A stretch of DNA of 59,411 nucleotides, from positions 1-59,411 of IMG/VR virus record IMGVR_UViG_3300031659_000008; one strand, 5' to 3'. The DNA comes from a virus. Within the stretch, counting starts at the first letter, position 1, and each line of letters begins with the position of its first letter. Position numbers and translations under genes: made by a program. This document shows positions 7,100-13,949 of the stretch, piece by piece. The notes beneath the pieces were generated by a model, which was not told the origin of the DNA, ran no database searches, and saw nothing but the letters and a program-made list of their open reading frames with translations.

Positions 7100-7306
7100 T
7101 TAGGCGGTTTCTATGTTATCGTATAAATGATTCATTGGTTTTATTTCAATTCTTTTGTCATGTTTGTTTTTAGGTAATTCAAAAGGTCTAATAAAATATT
7201 TGTCGCAATTAAACCCTTCAATTCTTTTATCATATTCTGATAGAAAATGTCCAGTAATCGGATGGATATTGTGATTCCAAAAATCGTAAGGGGTCTCGGG
7301 GTTCAT
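7100..7306 (-). CDS. Small hypothetical protein
   Basis: This 68-residue protein (MNPETPYDFWNHNIHPITGH) starts at ATG 7306, overlapping the preceding stop. It is rich in Asn, His, Asp and aromatic residues, with no membrane segment or recognised motif. It ends 11 bases before the zinc-ribbon gene. Confidence 0.55.
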   Translation of the reverse strand: MNPETPYDFWNHNIHPITGHFLSEYDKRIEGFNCDKYFIRPFELPKNKHDKRIEIKPMNHLYDNIETA

Positions 7307-7455
7307 GTTAAATCTTTAATTATTTGGTTTAATATTTTTATTTTACCATTATTAATCATGTATTTGTTTTGCATGAATGGTTTAGTATTCCAATCAGATG
7401 CCCATTTTCTTTCGGCACGACACTCTCTTAACATTCTTTTATATTTTGCTATCAT
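7303..7455 (-). CDS. 50-residue basic hypothetical protein
   Basis: ATG 7455 (MIAKYKRMLRECRAERKWAS) to TGA 7303, with ATGA overlaps at both ends. It is lysine- and arginine-rich with predicted helices, so it may bind nucleic acid. No family was recognised. Confidence 0.5.
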   Translation of the reverse strand: MIAKYKRMLRECRAERKWASDWNTKPFMQNKYMINNGKIKILNQIIKDLT

Positions 7456-7679
7456 TGTTGATTTATTAATTCTTTTAATTCGTCATCATCAGAGACGTAT
7501 TTATTTAGCCAATGTTTTGCTTTGCACAATCTATCTAGTATCATATCTAATGCTTCGCCATCAGACAAATAATTATCGTTTTGACAATCCTCTGAATATT
7601 TAGGATTAGTGCCTAAATCAATAGATTCTTTAAGTTCATTGTATATAACTATTAGGTCATTTTTTAATTCTGTTGTCAT
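7452..7679 (-). CDS. Small acidic hypothetical protein
   Basis: This 75-residue helical acidic protein starts at ATG 7679. The central YLSDGEALDMILDRL segment resembles the LTDGELLDIIFDLL segment of the protein at 6752-6982, suggesting duplication within the operon. No catalytic motif was seen. Confidence 0.55.
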   Translation of the reverse strand: MTTELKNDLIVIYNELKESIDLGTNPKYSEDCQNDNYLSDGEALDMILDRLCKAKHWLNKYVSDDDELKELINQQ

Positions 7680-7690
7680 GTTTGTTTATT

Positions 7691-7833
7691 TTAAAGTTTA
7701 TTGTATTTTCTCATATCCTCAAATACTCCTTGTATTACATGGTCATTGTCGCTTTCTTGTATCGTGCTAACAAGCCAAGTTATCTCATCTATTGGGGATG
7801 AGCATATTTCTCTGCTTCTGTTTGTGTTATCAT
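7691..7833 (-). pseudogene. Frameshifted small ORF (homopolymer indel)
   Basis: An ATG at 7833 opens MITQTEAEKYAHPQ and then stops. The coding-like continuation (IDEITWLVSTIQESDNDHVI and onward to the stop at 7691) lies in another frame and has no start of its own. One extra base in the GGGG run at 7794-7797 (CCCC on the coding strand) would join them into a 47-residue protein. This is either a sequencing or assembly error in a real gene or a genuine frameshift. It fills what would otherwise be a gap in a tightly packed operon. Confidence 0.5.
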
Positions 7834-7843
7834 ATTTTTGGTT

Positions 7844-8377
7844 TTAAATTAGTTCTCCATCTTCTTGAAATTCGTATTCGTTTGCGAGAATTGTTTCTAT
7901 TATCCCATCGTCTGATATTTCATATTCATACTGACTGGTAAGAAATGATAAAATTTCTTCTGCTATTTCTTTTCTAAATTCCTCTTCCAAATACTCTATC
8001 TCCTCATCGTATTCGCTCCAATACTCAAGCTTTACCTCATATCCATCTTCATTGTTTCCTTCTCCATATTTTTTAACGAGCGCATCTCTATCTTTTATAA
8101 ATATTTTTGCGATTTTCACAAAATCGGATTTTTCGCCAAAAGAGTTGACTATACCTTGAGCGGTTTCAAAACTATCTTCAATCGTTATATTTATTTCTCT
8201 TCTGTAAATATCAAATTCATTTACTTTTATTTTTAGCTCATGTTTGAAATTTTCAAGTTTACATTCATACCAAAAATCATTATCTAGATTTATAGTTCTA
8301 TTATTTTCAATTACTTTTTCTTTTGTTTGGCTATCCAGTTCCTCGAACAGAAAAGCCTTTATTTCCATTATCCTCAT
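7844..8377 (-). CDS. Acidic hypothetical protein, 177 residues
   Basis: ATG 8377 overlaps the preceding stop. The protein is strongly acidic (LEYWSEYDEEIEYLEEEF, EYEISDDGIIETILANEYEF) and begins with FLFEELDSQTKEKVIENNR. That segment resembles a small domain seen in phage and plasmid accessory proteins. The high negative charge would suit a DNA mimic that blocks a host DNA-binding or restriction protein, but this is inferred from composition only. Confidence 0.6.
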   Translation of the reverse strand: MRIMEIKAFLFEELDSQTKEKVIENNRTINLDNDFWYECKLENFKHELKIKVNEFDIYRREINITIEDSFETAQGIVNSFGEKSDFVKIAKIFIKDRDALVKKYGEGNNEDGYEVKLEYWSEYDEEIEYLEEEFRKEIAEEILSFLTSQYEYEISDDGIIETILANEYEFQEDGELI

Positions 8378-8517
8378 TGTATTAAGTTTTGAATTATTCG
8401 GGTGTTTAGTGTTCCGTACTGGCTTTCTTTTAAGATTAAGTAATTTATATCCTCAAAGGTTGCCTTTCGTTCGCTCTGTCTTTTTAATGCTTGTTTAATT
8501 CTATTTATTTCGTTCAT
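8374..8517 (-). CDS. 47-residue hypothetical protein
   Basis: ATG 8517 (MNEINRIKQALKRQSERKAT) to TGA 8374 overlaps both neighbours by ATGA. The N-terminus is a basic amphipathic helix and the C-terminus hydrophobic and helical. No family was recognised. Confidence 0.5.
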   Translation of the reverse strand: MNEINRIKQALKRQSERKATFEDINYLILKESQYGTLNTRIIQNLIQ

Positions 8518-8726
8518 CGTTTTTTAATTATAGTTATGCCTTTTTTATTTCCCCCAAAAAAAGTTTTATATCCAAATTCAAAACCTTGTTCAAGTTCAAA
8601 GTCAATCTCTTTCGCTTTGTCTAACATGAAAGAACCACCAAAATATTTATTTATCAAATAGTTTTTTATTTCTTTCTTTGTCGGCTTATTTTCTGTGTAC
8701 GTCTCTATATCTTCAAATAGTGTCAT
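8514..8726 (-). CDS. Small hypothetical protein
   Basis: This 70-residue protein starts at ATG 8726. It has charged helices (KPTKKEIKNYLINKYFGGSF) and a C-terminus rich in Phe, Gly and Lys. It is coupled by overlap to the downstream 47-residue gene. No family was recognised. Confidence 0.55.
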   Translation of the reverse strand: MTLFEDIETYTENKPTKKEIKNYLINKYFGGSFMLDKAKEIDFELEQGFEFGYKTFFGGNKKGITIIKKR

Positions 8727-8780
8727 GTTGTTTAATTTGTCATCATGTTGATTTTATTTAGTTAAACTTTTTATTCTCGC

Positions 8781-9068
8781 TTAGACCAGGGTTTTAAAAT
8801 CCTCTGCCCAATTATCACAGAAAAAAGTATATCCTTTAATTTCTGATGCCCTTGATATTGGCTCAAATCCTTTTTCAATTAGATAGTTTAGGACTTGCTG
8901 CCCCATGTCATCCCCCGCTAAATTATTAAATGAAACTATTACAGATTGTTTTTTATCTTGATTATATCTTTTAGGTTCGTATATTTTTATTCGTGCGGCT
9001 CTGTGGTTTGTTGGGCTTATATATTCCGCCTTTATTTGTCGATAGTTTTTTATTTCGCTTATATTCAT
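8781..9068 (-). CDS. Small hypothetical protein
   Basis: This 95-residue protein starts at ATG 9068, directly after the stop of the upstream gene. Mixed alpha/beta composition (RQIKAEYISPTNHRAARIKI, QSVIVSFNNLAGDDMGQQVL) suggests a small folded domain. The VLNYLIEKGFEPISRASEIK part looks like a conserved helix-turn-strand. Similar proteins occur in phages and conjugative elements without a known function. Confidence 0.55.
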   Translation of the reverse strand: MNISEIKNYRQIKAEYISPTNHRAARIKIYEPKRYNQDKKQSVIVSFNNLAGDDMGQQVLNYLIEKGFEPISRASEIKGYTFFCDNWAEDFKTLV

Positions 9069-9070
9069 GA

Positions 9071-9340
9071 TTATTGAAATTTAAATTTTCTAATTATTTT
9101 TGTTTCTCTGTCGGGGCTTGTAGATATTAATTTTGTTACGTTGTAACCTCTGCAAGTATATGAACGCTCCGCAGTTTCGCTTCCGCCCAACCTTCTAAAC
9201 CATTTTAAAGTATCGTCTTTCGTTAAATTATAATATTGGGAGGTTGTAATACTTTCGCTCGCCTCATCTTTTATAAAATAAGTTGTTTTTGTATCGGGGT
9301 TTTTTAGTAACTCCGTTTTGTGCATTGTTATTGATTCCAT
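9071..9340 (-). CDS. Small hypothetical protein downstream of a strong hairpin
   Basis: This 89-residue protein starts at ATG 9340. It shows beta-rich composition with the segment TKDDTLKWFRRLGGSETAER and a basic C-terminus. Its leader contains the 38-base hairpin at 9371-9408, so its expression may be controlled at RNA level. No family was recognised. Confidence 0.55.
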   Translation of the reverse strand: MESITMHKTELLKNPDTKTTYFIKDEASESITTSQYYNLTKDDTLKWFRRLGGSETAERSYTCRGYNVTKLISTSPDRETKIIRKFKFQ

Positions 9341-9370
9341 AGTTGTTGTTTTAATTAGTGTTTGTTTTTA

Positions 9371-9408
9371 CCAAGTTAACCCCGCCAACGGGCGAGGTGT
9401 TTACCTGG
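9371..9408 (-). promoter_or_regulatory. Long two-part hairpin in the leader of the 9340 gene
   Basis: A GC-rich inner stem (CCCCGCC with GGCGAGG around AAC) is nested in an outer stem (CCAAGTTAAC with GTTTACCTGG, 8 of 10 paired). It spans 38 bases in an otherwise AT-rich gap between two genes. There is no T run, so it looks more like an mRNA processing, stability or protein-binding element than a terminator. Confidence 0.5.
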
Positions 9409-9418
9409 TGGAGTTGGT

Positions 9419-9622
9419 TTATATTGGGCTTTTATACTTTAATAATATGTTAATCATTTGTTGAGCGTTTAGATTTCCGTTTTGCTGAAGCTGATTTAAA
9501 AAATTGAATTTATCGCTTATGTTTCCTTTAATAAATTTCTTTCGGTCTTTCGGGGATACACTATATAAAAAATGAGCTGTACCCATGTTTAAACCTTTCT
9601 TTGCTATTATTTCCATTTGCAT
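9419..9622 (-). CDS. Small hypothetical protein
   Basis: This 67-residue protein starts at ATG 9622; an alternative ATG lies two codons in. Its sequence (KKGLNMGTAHFLYSVSPKDR, FLNQLQQNGNLNAQQMINIL) is helical and neutral to basic. It is the second gene of the leftward ORFan operon. The function is unknown. Confidence 0.5.
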   Translation of the reverse strand: MQMEIIAKKGLNMGTAHFLYSVSPKDRKKFIKGNISDKFNFLNQLQQNGNLNAQQMINILLKYKSPI

Positions 9623-9633
9623 AATTTTATAGA

Positions 9634-9909
9634 TTAGTTATTAAAATATTCTTGTACTTTCTTAGCGTTCCAATGTTCAGCGGTTAAGCATTTAGATAAT
9701 GACTCTTTCGCCTCCTTTAAGGTAAGCCCGCCACATAAATACTCGCTATCAATGTTTTTATAAAAATGCCATGTGTCAATGGTTTTAGAGATGAAACCTA
9801 TTTTTGCTCCGCCCTGGTAAACGTAATAAACTTTTTCCGCTTCATTGCATTGCGTCCCATCGGACAAATAAAAACTATACTTTTCAATTCCTCTTTTATA
9901 TGTTAGCAT
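9634..9909 (-). CDS. First gene of the leftward ORFan operon
   Basis: This 91-residue protein starts at ATG 9909. Beta-rich with many Tyr residues (YSFYLSDGTQCNEAEKVYYV), it ends in a helix (EHWNAKKVQEYFNN). It faces the non-coding divergent region, so it is probably transcribed from there immediately after infection. No clear TAnnTTTG element was found upstream. The function is unknown. Confidence 0.55.
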   Translation of the reverse strand: MLTYKRGIEKYSFYLSDGTQCNEAEKVYYVYQGGAKIGFISKTIDTWHFYKNIDSEYLCGGLTLKEAKESLSKCLTAEHWNAKKVQEYFNN

Positions 9910-10176
9910 AATAATGTTGTTTGATTGTTGTTTGATTCTGTAATACTATAACATAAGTTTTACATAAACAACTTTTTTAGTAATTAATTTAATATTCCCT
10001 TTGTTTATAAGGGTTTGCGGTTGGTTGTTTGTTGCTGTTTTGTTTACTGTATGTGAGTTGTTCGGGGGGGTAAAAGGTATACTATCCTTCTCTTACTACT
10101 TAATTCACTTTAGAATTTAAAAGGGGGAAGGTGCCAACTTCACTATATGTGTACGCTAAAGCGGGAGCGTGGAACG

Positions 10177-10320
10177 ATGAAACGGGGGAGCGGGGGAGCG
10201 GGAGCGGGTCAACTGGACGAACCCCCACCAGAAAAGCCTAAAATATCTCACAAGTTTTTTTCAGATTTGAGGTGGGCGGGTAAAAATAAAACGGTTTTCC
10301 TTTGGGGGGGACGGCGCTGA
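10177..10320 (+). CDS. Possible 47-residue protein overlapping G-rich region
   Basis: ATG 10177 opens a 47-codon frame ending at TGA 10320. It starts MKRGSGGAGAGQLDEPPPEK and has an aromatic, basic second half ending in WGGRR. Its composition is unlike other phage proteins and follows from the G-rich DNA, so it may be chance. No promoter or SD-like site was recognised. Confidence 0.22.
   Translation: MKRGSGGAGAGQLDEPPPEKPKISHKFFSDLRWAGKNKTVFLWGGRR
10184..10208 (+). other. G-quadruplex-forming motif
   Basis: The plus strand reads G5-AGC-G5-AGC-G3-AGC-G3: four G tracts with three identical 3-base loops, the arrangement expected to fold into a stable parallel quadruplex. It is isolated in a non-coding part of an AT-rich genome. 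Confidence 0.7.
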
Positions 10321-10365
10321 TATGATATGATTACCCAAACACTACATACATCTAATATTTTTTAT

Positions 10366-10373
10366 TACCTTTG
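10366..10373 (+). promoter_or_regulatory. Bacteroidetes-type promoter -7 element (TACCTTTG)
   Basis: This matches TAnnTTTG three bases before the ATG at 10377. The expected transcription start would fall at or next to the start codon, so the first rightward gene may be leaderless. Confidence 0.6.
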
Positions 10374-10376
10374 TAT

Positions 10377-10511
10377 ATGGAACTTGAAATTCAAAATAGA
10401 TTAAGAATAGGATTTGCATTTGGCTGGTCTTATTATTCTAAGGATAAGGAGTTTGATTATTCAGAGGTTACAATTTACCTAGGTCTTATAAGCGTTAAAA
10501 TAACATATTAA
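10377..10511 (+). CDS. 44-residue first rightward gene
   Basis: ATG 10377 to TAA 10511 encodes a small protein beginning MELEIQNRLRIGFAFGWSYY, with a mixed beta-like second half (VTIYLGLISVKITY). The promoter element ends only three bases before the start codon. No family was recognised. A second small gene follows after one base, so the two form a short unit ended by the terminator at 10717. Confidence 0.5.
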   Translation: MELEIQNRLRIGFAFGWSYYSKDKEFDYSEVTIYLGLISVKITY

Positions 10512-10512
10512 A

Positions 10513-10689
10513 ATGAACGGACTAACTATTAAAAACGGAAGATTAATTAACGACAGACCTGATGGGATGACGGGTATTCAACAAGCTGCAAATATGAAAA
10601 GAATTATAGATGAAGACCGCAAGATTAAAATAATTGCAGATGGTATTGAAAGAGCAGAAAATACAAAGTCATTTAGAGACTTTATGTAA
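10513..10689 (+). CDS. 58-residue hypothetical protein
   Basis: ATG 10513 to TAA 10689. It starts MNGLTIKNGRLINDRPDGMT and continues as a charged amphipathic helix to KSFRDFM. Highly charged and soluble, it may bind nucleic acid or a protein partner. A terminator follows 27 bases after the stop. No family was recognised. Confidence 0.5.
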   Translation: MNGLTIKNGRLINDRPDGMTGIQQAANMKRIIDEDRKIKIIADGIERAENTKSFRDFM

Positions 10690-10716
10690 GGATTTTAATT
10701 TATGTTAATTAATAAT

Positions 10717-10742
10717 GAGGTAGTTTCGGCTACCTTTTTTTA

Positions 10743-10743
<1 letters not shown>
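10717..10743 (+). terminator. Rho-independent terminator after the two small rightward genes
   Basis: AGGTAG pairs with CTACCT across the loop TTTCGG, followed by a run of T residues. It separates the 10.4-10.7 kb unit from the groEL transcript. Confidence 0.75.
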
Positions 10744-10993
<250 letters not shown>

Positions 10994-11017
10994 TTTTTTA
11001 TATCAATTAAAATAATT

Positions 11018-11025
11018 TACCTTTG
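11018..11025 (+). promoter_or_regulatory. Bacteroidetes-type promoter -7 element (TACCTTTG) for groEL
   Basis: TAnnTTTG match 23 bases before the groEL ATG, immediately downstream of iteron block B, so the iterons could regulate it. No -33 TTG is evident. Confidence 0.6.
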
Positions 11026-11048
11026 AACAAATCAAATCAAATTTAATA

Positions 11049-12671
11049 ATGGAGCAAGGAGGATATTCACCCAAAGAATTGCATTTCGCAAAAGAGGGAC
11101 AAGAAAAACTTATTAGTGGTATTAGTAAAATGGCAGCTGCTGTAAAAAGCACATTAGGTCCAATGGGTAATACTGTTATTATAGAATCACCAGAACACAC
11201 TCACGGTATTACAGTTACTAAGGATGGGGTTACCGTTGCTAAGTCAATAGCTCTTATAGACCCTGTAGAGAATTTGGCGGTACGAATGATGCGAGAGGCG
11301 GCAGACCGAACTGCGTCCCTTGCGGGAGATGGTACAACTACGGCGATAGTTCTTACTGAAGCCCTGGTTAAGTCAGGTATGAAGAACATAGCTGTTACCG
11401 ATAATAAAACAGAGATACTTGGAGAGCTTTTATCTGAGACGAAAGTTTTAATAAAAAAATTAAAGAAGATGAGTAGGCCTGTCACTAAGCGTATGCTAAA
11501 AGATGTGGCTACTATATCCGCCAACAACAATTCAGAGATAGGAAAAATAATTGCGGACACTTACAATACTGTCGGCGAAAATGGAATTGTTACTGTTGAG
11601 CGTTCTCAAACTTCAGAAACGTATAACGAGACCACGAATGGTTTAAAAATAGATAGAGGGTATACCTCTCAACTTTTTATAAACAACCACAAAAAAGACG
11701 AGTGCATATTAGACGATGTACATATTCTAGTTTCAGATGCGGAGATATCTAATTTGTTAACGATAGAAAATGTACTGAAGCCTATTATAGCTGAAGGAAA
11801 AAAATTATTAATAGTAGCACCTTGTTCTACTAATGTCATAAACACCCTAGCGGCGAATGTGATGAAGAACAGCTTGAAAATTTGTAGCATCACTCCTCCC
11901 TCCTTTGGCTACAAACAACATGAACTGATGCAAGATATAGCTCTTACAGTTGGTGCTACTTATTTTTCAGAAAAGACAGGAGATGATTTGAGTATTATAA
12001 ATTTTTCAGACCTAGGGCATGCTGCCAAAGTTATAATTGGTAAAGACTCTACGATTGTTCTTAAAGATAGCAAAGAAGATACAGAGGAAGTTACCGAAAG
12101 AGTAAAACAACTTTGGGATGCTCATGATTTAACGAGTAAAAAATTAGACAAGGAATTTATATTGTCGAGAATTGCATCGCTTACAGGCGGGATTGGTGTT
12201 ATATATGTTGGCGGTAACACCGACCTTGAGCAAAAGGAACTCTATGACAGGGTTGACGATGCGGTTTGTGCGGTGCGCTCGGCTTTATTAGAAGGCATAC
12301 TCCCCGGAGGAGGACTATCTTTATACAGCTACTACTATTACTATTCAGATATGAGCTCTGCTCCTAAAATTTCTGAAGCAAAAAAAACTGCTTACGCAGT
12401 TTTAGCTGACGCACTTCGTGCTCCATTATTTCAAATACTAGATAACGCAGGGTTAGAAGAACTTGAAATTTACCCAACAAAAGACAAAACACTTTTTACA
12501 CAAGGTAGAGGTTATGATGTTAAGAAGGGGGTGTATGGAGATATGTTTAAGATGGGGATTATAGACCCCATGAAAGTTACTAAGACTGCACTACAAAATG
12601 CTGTGTCGGTAGCTATTACTATTTTATCAACTAACGCTATAGTAACTATGGCAAGAAGCTATGAATCATGA
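11049..12671 (+). CDS. groEL: Phage-encoded GroEL-type chaperonin (Cpn60)
   Basis: This 540-residue group I chaperonin is divergent but complete. ATP-site motifs are present: VKSTLGPMGNTV (residues about 33-44), KDGVTVAKSI, and AGDGTTTA at about 91-98. The apical domain (DDVHILVSDAEISNLLTIEN, APCSTNVINTLAANVMK) and the C-terminal equatorial PGGG segment are recognisable. The Gly-Met-rich C-terminal tail of bacterial GroEL is missing. It would fold phage proteins, perhaps the large capsid or tail proteins, in an ATP-driven cavity with the GroES at 12894. Its last bases overlap the next start by ATGA. Confidence 0.95.
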   Translation: MEQGGYSPKELHFAKEGQEKLISGISKMAAAVKSTLGPMGNTVIIESPEHTHGITVTKDGVTVAKSIALIDPVENLAVRMMREAADRTASLAGDGTTTAIVLTEALVKSGMKNIAVTDNKTEILGELLSETKVLIKKLKKMSRPVTKRMLKDVATISANNNSEIGKIIADTYNTVGENGIVTVERSQTSETYNETTNGLKIDRGYTSQLFINNHKKDECILDDVHILVSDAEISNLLTIENVLKPIIAEGKKLLIVAPCSTNVINTLAANVMKNSLKICSITPPSFGYKQHELMQDIALTVGATYFSEKTGDDLSIINFSDLGHAAKVIIGKDSTIVLKDSKEDTEEVTERVKQLWDAHDLTSKKLDKEFILSRIASLTGGIGVIYVGGNTDLEQKELYDRVDDAVCAVRSALLEGILPGGGLSLYSYYYYYSDMSSAPKISEAKKTAYAVLADALRAPLFQILDNAGLEELEIYPTKDKTLFTQGRGYDVKKGVYGDMFKMGIIDPMKVTKTALQNAVSVAITILSTNAIVTMARSYES

Positions 12672-12832
12672 TACAAATACAAAATCACAAAGAAGAAATC
12701 ACGGCTGATAAGTTAGCCGACAAAATTGCTGCTAAACTTTTTTTAAATAAACTAGTTACAGTAACGCAAGCAAACGGTATTTATTATCAGGTAAAAAAAA
12801 TTTTGCTTGAAGATATGTTAAGAAGTAAATAA
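12668..12832 (+). CDS. 54-residue protein between groEL and groES
   Basis: The ATG at 12668 overlaps the groEL stop, and the stop (TAA, 12830-12832) overlaps the next start. It is a mostly helical protein with Lys, Ala and Ile (MIQIQNHKEEITADKLADKI at the start, QVKKILLEDM near the end). The tight coupling suggests it is made in proportion to GroEL and could be a chaperonin accessory. No family was recognised. Confidence 0.6.
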   Translation: MIQIQNHKEEITADKLADKIAAKLFLNKLVTVTQANGIYYQVKKILLEDMLRSK

Positions 12833-12897
12833 TGCCATGGCAGGAAATACTTGCTGTAATTATCGTGTGGGAAATATTAAAAAAAATATTTAAATGA
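12832..12897 (+). CDS. 21-residue hydrophobic micro-ORF
   Basis: It begins at ATG 12832, overlapping the preceding TAA, and its TGA (12895-12897) overlaps the groES ATG. It is predicted to be one amphipathic or membrane helix (MPWQEILAVIIVWEI, then lysines). The double overlap suggests translation, perhaps mainly to couple groES to the upstream genes. Confidence 0.4.
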   Translation: MPWQEILAVIIVWEILKKIFK

Positions 12898-13151
12898 AAC
12901 CAATAGGAACTAATATTGTAATTAAAACCATTGAAGAAGAAATAAAAACTGCTTCAGGATTGTTATTGTCTTCAGACGATGCTAACCAGCTAAGATACAA
13001 AAAGGGAATTATAGTAAAACCAGGTACTGATGTTTCGGTAATAAAAGAGGGAGACCATATTTATTACGATAAAAGAGCAGGGTACACGATGCTAATTAAA
13101 AATGAACCTTATACGATTATTTCTCAGAATGATGTCGTTGTTGTTTTATAA
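12894..13151 (+). CDS. groES: GroES-type co-chaperonin (Cpn10)
   Basis: This 85-residue protein matches GroES from its start (MKPIGTNIVIKTIEEE) through the mobile-loop region (ASGLLLSS, equivalent to GGIVLT) and the barrel (GIIVKPG, VIKEGDHIYYD). It ends at the final strand (YTIISQNDVVVVL). It would cap the phage GroEL ring; LLL in place of the usual IVL is the expected GroEL contact. It is slightly shorter than bacterial GroES (about 95). Its 3' end overlaps the convergent gene on the other strand. Confidence 0.9.
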   Translation: MKPIGTNIVIKTIEEEIKTASGLLLSSDDANQLRYKKGIIVKPGTDVSVIKEGDHIYYDKRAGYTMLIKNEPYTIISQNDVVVVL

Positions 13152-13551
13152 ACTTGTTCATCTCTATTATCATGTTGCGATATATTATATCTGAGTAAGA
13201 TACGTTCTTAGCAAACATAGGATTAGAAGTTTGAGAGGTGGGAATCTCTTCTCCATTTAATTTTTTATAAATAGAATCTACCACACGTTTTGTTTTGTAA
13301 GACAGCGAATAAAGCGTTTTATGAACTCCTTCTCTTTTTCTGAACACTTCTATCCACCCATCTCTTAAAAGTCTTTTAAACCTTCCCTCATCCCAACTCA
13401 GAAGGTTGTTGAACTCTTTAAACTTATCCTTTCCAAAATAAATTTCTGAATTTAAAAACAGTATCATATCTAGGTCTGCGGTAGTTATACCATACTTCGC
13501 TTTTATGAAATATCGTATAACCCTCCAGTACTTTAAGTAGTCAGATTGCAT
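13117..13551 (-). CDS. Winged-helix-like (MarR-type) putative regulator
   Basis: The frame extends to a TTG at 13578, but a promoter element lies there. I choose ATG 13551, giving 144 residues (MQSDYLKYWRVIRYFIKAK). Residues about 20-90 have the order of a winged helix: ITTADLDMILFL, GRFKRLLRDGWIEVF, then a hairpin with HKTLYSLSYKTKRVVDSIYK. It is the only leftward gene in the rightward half and is divergent from the gene at 13609. The two promoters overlap on a palindrome, so autoregulation is likely. It may switch late transcription. Confidence 0.7.
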   Translation of the reverse strand: MQSDYLKYWRVIRYFIKAKYGITTADLDMILFLNSEIYFGKDKFKEFNNLLSWDEGRFKRLLRDGWIEVFRKREGVHKTLYSLSYKTKRVVDSIYKKLNGEEIPTSQTSNPMFAKNVSYSDIIYRNMIIEMNKFIKQQRHHSEK

Positions 13552-13565
13552 TAAATTATATTTAG

Positions 13566-13583
13566 TAAATTTGTACAAATATA
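13566..13583. promoter_or_regulatory. Overlapping divergent promoters on a palindrome
   Basis: TAAATTTG (plus, 13566-13573) and TATATTTG (minus, 13576-13583) are back to back. Together they create the perfect 12-bp palindrome ATTTGTACAAAT (13569-13580). The plus element serves the gene at 13609, the minus one the winged-helix gene starting at 13551. A dimeric repressor bound here would block both. Confidence 0.65.
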
Positions 13584-13608
13584 TTTATTAATCGCCAAAC
13601 ATCTAAAT

Positions 13609-13947
13609 ATGAAACAAGAAAACAAAGATTTACGCCACTACATAGGGGCTGCAGGAATTTTTATGTTAATAATAACGCTATTAGTTTTTTTAAGTTTTGT
13701 GGAGGTTCCTCCCGTTAACAAGGATTTATTTGTAGCTATAGTAGGTACACTCGTGTCTTCTTTAGGTATTGTAGTGTTTACAATTATTGGACAACAACCT
13801 GATGAGGTTAATAAATTAACTAAAAAGAATGAGGCTTTAAATACATTGACTGCTCAAATGGAAAAAAGAAATGACCAGTTGGAGGAAATGATAATTAAGA
13901 TTCAAAGGGATATCATACATAAATTAACAGATTTAAAACAAGAATAA
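13609..13947 (+). CDS. Two-span membrane protein with cytoplasmic coiled coil
   Basis: This 112-residue protein has two hydrophobic segments (GAAGIFMLIITLLVFLSFVE and DLFVAIVGTLVSSLGIVVFT, joined by a short PPVNK loop). A charged coiled coil to the C-terminus follows. Size and layout fit a class II holin-like or other small phage membrane protein, though the main lysis genes are at 20-21 kb. It is first after the divergent promoter. Confidence 0.65.
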   Translation: MKQENKDLRHYIGAAGIFMLIITLLVFLSFVEVPPVNKDLFVAIVGTLVSSLGIVVFTIIGQQPDEVNKLTKKNEALNTLTAQMEKRNDQLEEMIIKIQRDIIHKLTDLKQE

Positions 13948-13949
13948 TT

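Larger units (their letters stand above)
9910..10376. other. Non-coding divergent region between leftward and rightward genes
   Basis: About 470 bases separate the two transcription directions. The left part is T-rich on the plus strand (runs of TTGTTTG). The middle, about 10130-10320, is unusually G-rich for this genome, with repeated GCGGGAGCG/GGGGGAGC units, a four-tract G-quadruplex motif and further G runs near 10271 and 10306. One weak 47-residue frame crosses the G-rich part. The composition suggests a control region such as a replication origin, packaging site or promoter region. Nothing identifies which. Confidence 0.6.

Noticed and set aside
10177-10240. tRNA-like 3' end (CCCCCACCA) in the G-rich region
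   Set aside because: No TTCRANY T-loop and no cloverleaf could be drawn; the match is limited to G and C runs.
11201-11893. Minus-strand frames of 74-119 codons inside groEL
   Set aside because: They are shadows of a clearly conserved gene.
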